Assembly: GCA_002502215.1 (NCBI GenBank)
Contig: DAPT01000102.1
Coordinates: 1-53,792, forward strand
DNA length: 53,792 nucleotides
Source: Euryarchaeota archaeon UBA124
Lineage (GTDB): Archaea > Thermoplasmatota > Poseidoniia > Poseidoniales > Poseidoniaceae
Reading direction: 5' to 3'
Shown piece by piece: positions 23,928 through 32,300 of this stretch (position 1 is its first letter; the number at the start of each line of letters is the position of its first letter). The notes beneath the pieces are model-generated. The model searched no databases, had not been told where the DNA came from, and saw nothing but the letters and a program-made list of their open reading frames with translations. The position numbers were made by a program, and so were the translations under genes.

Positions 23928-24856
23928 AGAAGCCCGTCTTCGAGCGAGGTCTCAGCCTTCCATTGCAACGCATTTTCGACCTCCGAAAGATTCGGAAGAC
24001 GTCGCTTTGAGTCGCCTGGATATCCTTCGCTAAAGTCGACAGAGACGATCTGGCCGGTTTCTTGTTCGATAAGTCTGGCTATGCGTTTTGCAAGTTCAGA
24101 CATTGAAATTTCATCCTCAGAACCCAGATTAACACACATCCCTGCAGCATCGTTCTTCAAGCCTGAAGCCAACATACCCTGGACGAGATCATCGATGTAG
24201 GTCAGTGAACGTGTTTGAGAGCCATCCCCGTGTACTGAAATGACGCCGTCCTGAAGCGCTGAATTGATCATCATTGCAACAACCTGGCCGTATTCATTTC
24301 CTAACAATCGAGGACCGTATCCATTGAAAGGACGAACAATTCGAGCATCTATGCCGTTGCGAACAGCATGATGAACAGCAAGTTCCCCTAGATATTTGCT
24401 CGCACCATAGGCATGTCTCTGATGGTGATGCGAGGCTGAGAACACAGCAGGTTCATCGCCACCAAGTGGCATTTTTTCGGATTCCCCATACGCTTCTGGA
24501 GATGAGGTGAACACATATCGGCAGTCATGATCTTCAGCAAATTCCAGTGAACGAAGCGTCGAATTTATGTTAACATCCATAACAAGCCGAGATTTCTCAT
24601 GAAACCACTTTGTTCCATTTATTGCGGCCAAGTGATAGACAACGTCAATCGAATGCGGGTCAGCAATGCTAGCATAGGACGAAGGTAAACAGGCGTCTGC
24701 CTCAATCAATGAAATCCGATCGAGAACGGCATGTAAATTCCCCTTTTCCCCTCTCCAAAGATTGTCTAGGACTACGACGTCATGTCCAAGGTCCACGAGA
24801 GACTCAACCAAACTTGAGCCAAGAAATCCTGCTCCTCCTGTTACAAGGAAACGCAT
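23903..24856 (-). CDS. NAD-dependent sugar nucleotide epimerase/dehydratase
   Basis: A 317-aa extended short-chain dehydrogenase. The Rossmann motif GGAGFLGS is at residues 7-14, TSSPEAYG supplies the catalytic Ser/Thr region, and YGASK near residue 149 holds the Tyr-x3-Lys pair. Sequence phrases such as RPFNGYGPRLLGNEYGQVV are those of UDP-glucose 4-epimerase, dTDP-glucose dehydratase and UDP-glucuronate decarboxylase relatives; which one is unclear. The ATG at 24856 starts the Rossmann strand directly, and lies 4 bases after the stop of the aconitase X gene, so the two form an operon. Likely role: sugars for glycans or glycoproteins such as surface proteins. Confidence 0.92.
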   Translation of the reverse strand: MRFLVTGGAGFLGSSLVESLVDLGHDVVVLDNLWRGEKGNLHAVLDRISLIEADACLPSSYASIADPHSIDVVYHLAAINGTKWFHEKSRLVMDVNINSTLRSLEFAEDHDCRYVFTSSPEAYGESEKMPLGGDEPAVFSASHHHQRHAYGASKYLGELAVHHAVRNGIDARIVRPFNGYGPRLLGNEYGQVVAMMINSALQDGVISVHGDGSQTRSLTYIDDLVQGMLASGLKNDAAGMCVNLGSEDEISMSELAKRIARLIEQETGQIVSVDFSEGYPGDSKRRLPNLSEVENALQWKAETSLEDGLLQTLRSML

Positions 24857-24860
24857 TGAC

Positions 24861-26597
24861 TCACGCCCGTTCAATGACTTCGATGGAGACGTTTTCTTGT
24901 TCACGCTTGAAGCGAATTCGGTCACCATCGTTGATAATCATGCACGGATCTTCATCAAAACCGTGGCCGTATGGAACGTTCAACAAAGAACAAGCAGGGA
25001 GCGTGAGTGGACACACATCACGGTTGATGACAGCGAGGGGTCCTTTGTTCTCGTACAATAAACCCATCAGTACGTACGGTGCGACCGTCGATCCAGATCC
25101 TTTTGGATAGATCAAGATTGTATTTTCAATCGCTCGTCCATCCAAAGGATGACCTGGTTCTTCGACGACACCCGTGTCCCTGTTTACATAGCCCAAATAG
25201 GTGATCGGCACATCCGTGACCATTGCTGTTCCTTCAATCGAGAAATCCCCTTGTGAACTTAATCCAGACCCAGCAATGCTCTTCAGACCTGTTTGATGCG
25301 TCTTTGAGCTTTTCTGACCTCCGTGAGAAGCTTGGGTGAGGCTAGGGGTTGGGCCCTTGGCAAGGTGGGGGTCGATTGCATGCCTCACGCATTCCTGTAT
25401 CGAAGCCACACTGGTTGGTATACGATTCAGCCCGCTCGTGAGATAATGCTCTGCTTTCATTGAGTTGGTGAGCAAGTGATTGTACTTTTCTCGGTTGTAA
25501 GGAGTCACCTCAGGACATGTATCAACAAGGACGAGCGAACCTGCTTCTTCCAATATTGAAATCGTCCCATCGGCTTCTGCGAGTGCATAATTTTCCTGGC
25601 TTGTAAAAACCCAGAGACGTTGATTTGGAACGGATTCACCAAACTCCATGTGCGTTCGTAACGCTGCTGCGGTTGTACGCATCTCTTCCAAACTTGCTTG
25701 CGGGCAACCAATTACAACCAAATCTACCTGTCCTCGTGGGCGAAGTTCTTGATAGCGTTCATCGAGATCTTCTTTTGTAAAGGTAAGAACACCTTGCCAA
25801 TCGATGGAATCTTCTGGGGGCTCTGTATGCCCGTCAACCCACATCATTGGTGTACCATAATTCGCCGCTGCTGCGGTCAAGGCCTTTTTGCGAGCAAAAG
25901 AAACGTAGTCGTCTAAGCCCTGTATGAACGGCATTGGGCCAAATGGAAGGTCCCATTCCGGTTTGGCATTCTTTCCAATCCAATCTCCAAGTATGGAATA
26001 GTCCGAGAGCGTCTCAAGTTCGCACTCGACAACCACTCGGATGTTCGGTTTTCGATTCGATTCAAGATGCAGTCCCCATGCAGGTGCAAATCCAGTCAAT
26101 GCAGTTGCAAGAGCACTCAGACCCGATTCTCGGTTCGTAATCAGCGATGTCCAGGTGTTCGAATAGCAAACGGCATTGGATTCTGCCCAAGAAGCAACCT
26201 CACCCTCGATCTGAATTCCACGATCGTATGGCGTGCATGACAAAGTTGCTTCAATCCCAAGTCGGTCATATGCTTGGACAATTTCGAATTGTTGCTCTAG
26301 AAAATCCGGCCAAAGAATCTCCATCTCTTCCATTTTCTGGCGATCACATCCTGCCGAATTGAGGGTCGTTGGAATCACAACGGTTCCAGTTTCATCCCCA
26401 CTAAGGTCATTGAGGAAAGTACGCAACCCGTGTCCACCGGTGATAACTGAAACACCGGAAACATGGGCATGGTCGACTGCAACAAACGACTCTGCCTTTG
26501 CGACTCGAGCAAGGTCAACGACAAGACGCGCAGCCTTTTGACGCGTGGGTCCTTCCTTTCCTTCCAACTGCTCAGCCAAGCGCTTGGGAAGTTCCAT
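24861..26597 (-). CDS. Aconitase X, large and small subunits fused; possible phosphomevalonate dehydratase
   Basis: A 578-aa fusion. Residues 1 to about 400 are the aconitase X catalytic part (AcnX, formerly DUF521), with DHAHVSGVS near the start, TTLNSAGCD, SCTPYDRG and MMWVDGHTEPP. After a Ser/Gly/Lys-rich linker the last 130 residues are the small swivelling domain (formerly DUF126), with YPKGSGSTVAPYVL. Known members are phosphomevalonate dehydratase of the archaeal mevalonate pathway (two separate subunits) and hydroxyproline dehydratases. A mevalonate kinase gene in the same window makes the first more likely, by inference. The start at 26597 (or 26624) is favoured over the longest reading because a TATA-like GGACATAATTGC lies near 26684. 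Confidence 0.88.
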   Translation of the reverse strand: MELPKRLAEQLEGKEGPTRQKAARLVVDLARVAKAESFVAVDHAHVSGVSVITGGHGLRTFLNDLSGDETGTVVIPTTLNSAGCDRQKMEEMEILWPDFLEQQFEIVQAYDRLGIEATLSCTPYDRGIQIEGEVASWAESNAVCYSNTWTSLITNRESGLSALATALTGFAPAWGLHLESNRKPNIRVVVECELETLSDYSILGDWIGKNAKPEWDLPFGPMPFIQGLDDYVSFARKKALTAAAANYGTPMMWVDGHTEPPEDSIDWQGVLTFTKEDLDERYQELRPRGQVDLVVIGCPQASLEEMRTTAAALRTHMEFGESVPNQRLWVFTSQENYALAEADGTISILEEAGSLVLVDTCPEVTPYNREKYNHLLTNSMKAEHYLTSGLNRIPTSVASIQECVRHAIDPHLAKGPTPSLTQASHGGQKSSKTHQTGLKSIAGSGLSSQGDFSIEGTAMVTDVPITYLGYVNRDTGVVEEPGHPLDGRAIENTILIYPKGSGSTVAPYVLMGLLYENKGPLAVINRDVCPLTLPACSLLNVPYGHGFDEDPCMIINDGDRIRFKREQENVSIEVIERA

Positions 26598-26721
26598 GAA
26601 CAATCCCAAACATTGGGGCTTCATCAAGACTCGTGTTCTCAACCGATGGTTTTGATACGGTTGACGTCGCTCCAGCAATTATGTCCTCTACTGAGAACAA
26701 CACACAAGGAGCCCGCCGTGA

Positions 26722-27564
26722 TCAATGGATGGTTTGGGATTGATGGCGATCGATGCAATACGAGCATGATTCACCTGGAACGTATGCAGGATGCAACTGC
26801 TCCTTTGGCGTGAGGGGTTCGCGACAAGCAAAACAAATCGTTGTCCCCGTTTCAGTTAGGTTTGGAAGAAGAGCAACCCGTTTGTCAAACACAAAGCATT
26901 CACCGTCCCAGTAATCGCCACCTACCTGTTCAAAGTATCCGAGAATACCGCCCTCGAGTTGCTTAATGTTGGTAAAACCAGCATCCTTCATGATTACGCT
27001 GGCTTTCTCACACCGCACTCCGCCGGTACAGAACATGACAATTTCTTTGTCCTTGTATTCCTCACCAAGTTTAGCAACTGCTTCTGGGAAAGACCGGAAG
27101 GTATCGAGGTCCAATTCGATGGCGTTCTGGAAGGTACCAAGTCGTGTTTCATAGGTGTTACGCGTATCGAGGAGAACAAGGTCATCGTCGTTGAGCAGCC
27201 TCTCGTGAAGTTCTTGCGGCCGAATGCGTCCATCCTCCGGTTCAATTCGATCAAAGTTGGGCAGACCCACGGAAATGATTTCATTCTTCAAACGTACATT
27301 CATTCGATTAAATGGTTGGTGTTCTGAATAGGACTGCTTAAACTCAATGTCAGCAAATCGCTCATCGTTCAGAAGACTCGTTCGAAAGGCATTGATGTTT
27401 TCTTCAGGACCTGCGATGAAGATGTTGATTCCTTCAAAACTGAGAAGGATTGTTCCTCTCAACCCAAGTTCGTCGCATTGTTGTTTCAAGGGTTGACGCA
27501 AAGCATCTCGATCGGGAAGTACAACGAATTTGTACCCCGCGATGTTGAGATGTTGGTTCGTCAT
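26722..27564 (-). CDS. trhO: tRNA uridine 5-hydroxylase, rhodanese family (TrhO/YceA)
   Basis: A 280-aa protein: an N-terminal acylphosphatase-like domain (SFEGINIFIAG), a rhodanese domain with catalytic loop CTGGVRCEKA near residue 179, and a C-terminal Cys-rich part (CFACREPL, CSYCIDRH) behind DYWDGECFVFDKRV. This is the YceA/TrhO architecture, which in bacteria introduces the 5-hydroxyl on uridine 34 of several tRNAs using oxygen. The gene is more usual in bacteria. A TATA-like ACATAAGA lies 27 bases before the ATG, suggesting a leaderless transcript. Confidence 0.93.
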   Translation of the reverse strand: MTNQHLNIAGYKFVVLPDRDALRQPLKQQCDELGLRGTILLSFEGINIFIAGPEENINAFRTSLLNDERFADIEFKQSYSEHQPFNRMNVRLKNEIISVGLPNFDRIEPEDGRIRPQELHERLLNDDDLVLLDTRNTYETRLGTFQNAIELDLDTFRSFPEAVAKLGEEYKDKEIVMFCTGGVRCEKASVIMKDAGFTNIKQLEGGILGYFEQVGGDYWDGECFVFDKRVALLPNLTETGTTICFACREPLTPKEQLHPAYVPGESCSYCIDRHQSQTIH

Positions 27565-27586
27565 GATGCTTCGTTAACCATCATGC

Positions 27587-27596
27587 TCTTATGTTC
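27587..27596 (-). promoter_or_regulatory. Candidate TATA box for trhO
   Basis: GAACATAAGAGC on the minus strand, centred 27 bases upstream of the trhO ATG, in the short gap after the nadE stop. The position is right for a leaderless start; the match to TTTATA is only partial. Confidence 0.3.
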
Positions 27597-27601
27597 ATCG
27601 A

Positions 27602-29383
27602 TTAGCGACGCCAATCATGTTTGCTGGCAAGTGGATGTCGCCAGCCTTGACCAAATGCTCGTGATGAGACACGAGGTGCTGGCGACATCTGCCAACGTTT
27701 GTGTTCATTGGCTTCGAGGCGTTGCAAGACGGACACAACCGTTTCATAATCAAAGCCAAGTTTAGCGATTGTTTCTGCACCAAGTCCTTTTTCGATGTGG
27801 TTTTTGAGAATCTCATCAAGTGTTTCGTACGGTGGAAGCGTGTCGTCATCTCGTTGGTCTGGAGCAAGTTCCGCAGAGGGTGGCTTGGTCATGGTCGAGG
27901 TGTTCACAGGAGGTTTCTGTTGGCGTTCAAGAGCACGACGGTTAAACACTTCAGCGAGTCCGTAGACTTCCATTTTGTAGACGTCTCCCAAAGGAGTGTA
28001 TCCCCCTGCCATATCACCGTACAGTGTACAGTATCCTTGAGCGAGTTCTGATTTGTTTCCAGTTGCAATAGCCATTCGTCCCTGCGCATTTGCATGTGCC
28101 ATTACAAGAATTCCGCGTAGACGTGATTGAATGTTCTCCGCAGCGACTTTGGAACCTTCCTCAAGCATTTGTTCGAGGTGTTGTTCAATCCCCGAGTGAT
28201 GGGAATCAATCGAAATCGTAGCATACTCCATTCCGAGGGCTTCCGCGGTGTACTTTGCATCATCCATGGAATGCTGAGATGAAAAACGGGAGGGCATCGA
28301 TATTCCCAGAACATTTTCTGGCCCGACAGCTTCTGCGGCTACACATGCCGCAACCGCAGAGTCAATGCCGCCGCTTAATCCCAGAACGATTTGTTCAATC
28401 CCTGATTTCTGACAATAATCACGCAGTCCAATGATGACTGCGTCGGCGAGTTCTTCAAGAACATCCTCACGCTCATTCCCAATTCCGTCGGGCGAGAAGT
28501 GTTTGACTTCACCTTCTTTGGATTCCATTGAAATCCAAGTCGTCGCTTGTGGATCGTTGATGTCGACAAGAAGGATGCCTTCTTGCCATGACGGGGCGAC
28601 AACCACATCGCCGGATGGCCATGCTGCGAGTGAACGACCGTCGAAAAGGAGGTCATCGTTACCGCCTATTTGATTTGAGAGAAGAAAGGGGTGCCCGAGG
28701 GTTTTAGCTGCTGTTCGGGCTACGTGAAGACGGGTCTGAATTTTGTTTGAGTGGTAGGGCGATGCAGAAAGGTTCACCGTTGCATCAAGATTGACACCTT
28801 GACGGCCCCATTCTGCCAATTGTTCGATGGGATCTGCATCGTATTCGGATGGAGTCTCTCCAGCGATTTGCCAAGCATCCTCACAAACCGTTACCCCCAA
28901 CTCGAGGGGTGACAAGAGTGTACGGGCAATCCCAGGCCGGTCGTCCGAGTCGAAGTAACGGGCCTCATCAAAAACATCGTAAGTAGGGAGCAATTGCTTT
29001 CTCGCAACAATTTTCACTGGCGCTTTGTTTCCAAGAAGAGCAACTCCATTGCCTGGTTTTCCACGGTCATGGTCCGGAATTGTAGGCGTTCCAATCAACG
29101 ACGGAATCTCAACATCGAGTTCCCATACTGCGTGTTGTGCAATCTCGACAAAATTTGATTGCATCAACAAATCGCGAGGAGGATATCCACAAATGGCTAA
29201 TTCTGTACTGACGGTTGCAACCGCTCCAGAAGCGGCCGCAGTTCGAATAAATCGTTCAAGACGTTGCGCATTTCCGGCGATGTCGCCCACGGTTGGGTTG
29301 AGTTGAAGCAGTGCAATGATGCTCCCATCTTGCTCGCCCATGACCATCCCACGTGGTCGGGTTTCATAGAAATGATGCATCAT
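27602..29383 (-). CDS. nadE: Glutamine-dependent NAD+ synthetase
   Basis: A protein of about 593 aa with an N-terminal nitrilase-type glutaminase domain and a C-terminal NAD synthetase domain. The glutaminase triad is visible as Glu in STELAICGYPPRD, Lys in ARKQLLPTYDVFDEARYF and Cys in VTVCEDAWQ. The ATP pyrophosphatase loop is GLSGGIDSAVA. It makes NAD+ from deamido-NAD+, ATP and glutamine-derived ammonia. The ATG at 29383 overlaps the stop of the upstream giant gene as ATGA, suggesting coupling. ATGs at 29347 and 29341 agree better with the family N-terminus and are real alternatives. Confidence 0.96.
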   Translation of the reverse strand: MMHHFYETRPRGMVMGEQDGSIIALLQLNPTVGDIAGNAQRLERFIRTAAASGAVATVSTELAICGYPPRDLLMQSNFVEIAQHAVWELDVEIPSLIGTPTIPDHDRGKPGNGVALLGNKAPVKIVARKQLLPTYDVFDEARYFDSDDRPGIARTLLSPLELGVTVCEDAWQIAGETPSEYDADPIEQLAEWGRQGVNLDATVNLSASPYHSNKIQTRLHVARTAAKTLGHPFLLSNQIGGNDDLLFDGRSLAAWPSGDVVVAPSWQEGILLVDINDPQATTWISMESKEGEVKHFSPDGIGNEREDVLEELADAVIIGLRDYCQKSGIEQIVLGLSGGIDSAVAACVAAEAVGPENVLGISMPSRFSSQHSMDDAKYTAEALGMEYATISIDSHHSGIEQHLEQMLEEGSKVAAENIQSRLRGILVMAHANAQGRMAIATGNKSELAQGYCTLYGDMAGGYTPLGDVYKMEVYGLAEVFNRRALERQQKPPVNTSTMTKPPSAELAPDQRDDDTLPPYETLDEILKNHIEKGLGAETIAKLGFDYETVVSVLQRLEANEHKRWQMSPAPRVSSRAFGQGWRHPLASKHDWRR

Positions 29384-32300
29384 TTGTATTGCAGGATTTC
29401 GCCGTTTGCATCTTTGTACCACCAGCTACCGTCTTGTTGATTTTGCCACCACCAAATACCATCGGAACCTTGCGTCCAACCATCAGCAGTTGTTGCTTGA
29501 GCGGTTGATGCAGGCTGAACGCTTGCGGTTTCGACCGGTGCTGAGTCGTTGATTGGTTCATTCAAGGCCAGATCGTCATCTTCATCGACGTAATCGTCCT
29601 CATCTTCGTCAAGATAGTCTGAATATTCGTCCCACTCGTATTCAGATTTTGCACCTCGGCGCACCGTTGCATTGCGGGCCATCAGCAGCAAAGCGAGAAT
29701 GATTGAGAGGCCGAGGAGTGCACCAATCGCTCCGAGGACTGGGTTCACATCCCCAAACACTGCCTCGGTGAAGGAGGGGTCACTTTGCGGACGAACATCG
29801 ACCGACGGACCGTTACCGGTTGCACCGCTATCAAGAACAACTTCAATCCACTGCAACCCTTCTTGCTCTGGAGCCCAATCGATGAGAATTGTGCCGACGC
29901 CACCTTCTGCAACGTCGACTTCGGTCTGACGCAGGATTTCAGATGTACCGTCTGCACGAACAATGGAGATGGTTGCAGCACTGGTTCCGTCCAAGGTACC
30001 GACGTTCTTTACAAAGATCTGCACGGCAGTTGAATCACCGGTTTGGAGATTCAATCGAGAGTATTCCATGGCTGGCGTTTCCAGTTCAAATTTCGGTTGT
30101 CGCCATTCCATTAACCAAGAAGTAACGGCGTTCCCTGCTGATTGCCCTTCTCCTCCAAGAACAAGGTTTCCTGCAAGGTCTCGGCCTTCAATGAGCACAT
30201 AGACAGTAAATCGATCAATGAGCATATCATCGGTGATAACACTCAAATCCATGGTACCTGTTCCGATAAGATTCAGGCCACTGATTTCCGTTCCTTGCAG
30301 AAGGAATAGGCTGTCACCTCCACGGATGAACTCACCTGTTACGGTGTCTTCGACCCACCAAGCAAGCCGTAGAGATTCAAAATCGATTCCTCCTTCCTCA
30401 GAAAGTACAATGGTTACTTGGTGTTCTTCTGCTGAAAGAACCGACCCAGGACGAGGCGTCTGCACTTCTTGCGGCTCTGGACCAAGCCCATCAACAATCA
30501 TCCATTTGACTGAGGATTCTTTCTCCGTTGCATCCACACCTTGAGGAGGTAAACATCCAACCGACCATGTAAGTGGAATGGTTCCTGATGTTGGTGGCGA
30601 TTGAAGTTCAACGTTCCAAATACCATCGTAGGTCTCAGCCGTGTAGGTTTGTCCTGCAAACATTACATCCACACTGCAATTGAAGTTGGGTATGGTTTCG
30701 GTTGTTTCAAACATCAAACCGCCGGTCAACTCGAACGGTGAGGTTGGAGGCAACCTTGCCCCGTCTTCAAGAACCGTTCCTTGCGTAAGAACCAACGAGA
30801 CTGATTCTTGAGGAATCATCAACGCAGGGGAGAATCGCCAGCGTAAAGCGGGGAAGGTCTGGAGGACTTCTTGTCCGGCTCGGTCGATAATTTTGACACT
30901 AGGCTCTCGGAACGTTTCGCCGAGATCCGGTGTTGTCCAAGCCAACTCCAGCTCTGTTACCAATCTTGTCTCCTTTTCATATGGTCCAGCTGTGGTTCCA
31001 TCCAGTGCGAGCATATTGCAGTCATGGATGATGAGATGAATGCTGTTTGAAACACACGAATCGGTTCTGAAATCCCACGTAAAGGAGAGCGGTGAAGTCA
31101 AACTATTCGATGCAAGTTGAATTTCGACCGTGGTTAAATCCGATGCACCGTTTGGCTCGGTCATGTCAACACGCATCGTGTATGCTTGGCTTGGGTGGAG
31201 CCACGGCTTCGCCCCACCATTCCACGACATTGCAGTTGCGGACAGAGTTGGAGGGCCGTCCGGACCAATTTGATACATGAATAAGTGTTCACCATCTTCA
31301 CCTGTGCCTGCGTCTTCCAGGGCCTGTCCAGAAGCATCTGAACCGACCAAGTATCCTGCGACCTTCTGGCCCTGCGACCCCATCGAGTCATCAAATAAGA
31401 GTGTGTAGAGACCGGTTGAGAGGCTCATATCAGTTGGAATGATGAGCGAACGGGGTTTGTATTCATCCGCACTTGGCCATCCGTTAAGATCAACATCGTC
31501 CAGCCATTCTCTCCACAACATGACCTGAACGTCCGATGGAAGCAGCACTGGATCAAGAATCTGGAACTGAACTGTTTGGCTCGTCGATGCGAGTCGGTGG
31601 TCGTACCATTCGACGGACGTTGCGATGACAGCCGGTGCCGTTGGATCGATCTTGAACGTTCGAGTGTACTCTGATTCCTCAACGATATCACCGCCGTTGA
31701 GGGGGAGGACACGAACAGTCCATGTCAAATCTCCGAAGGAGTATGGTGCAACGTCAGAAATATTCCACGTATCAACATCGAGACTTGTCGTGTTGGCGAC
31801 CATTGTACTTCCTTGCCAAAGTTGAACCTCAGCATCTCCATCAGCAAACGCATCGATTCCCTCAACACCTTCGTAGCCAACATCGATTGAGAAATTCAAT
31901 CCTCCACCCGCGGCAAGATATTCTGTTGATGGGTCAATAAGTCCGTTGTCATCGCTAATTTCAACAGATTTGATGACCAAATCGTTCTCGAAGGCTTGTC
32001 CACCACCGACACCACTCCACATGTATTGACCAGGCCGAGAAATGACATCGTTGTCAAGGACAACACGCATTTTAGCTGTCAACAAATCCTCATCATCCCA
32101 CCCTTGTTCAACTCGGAATTTTACGGTAATGTCGCTCACAGTTGCCGAGACTGTTGCGATGCTGAGTGACTCTGTAGGATGGAGCTCCACCAACGAGCTA
32201 TCACCTTGGCCGAGCGCAGCGCCACCGCCTGTTGGTTGGAGCCAAGTAGCGTGGTTGTTTTGGCCTTGTACGTCCAATCGGACCAAGGAGATTGAGCGTG

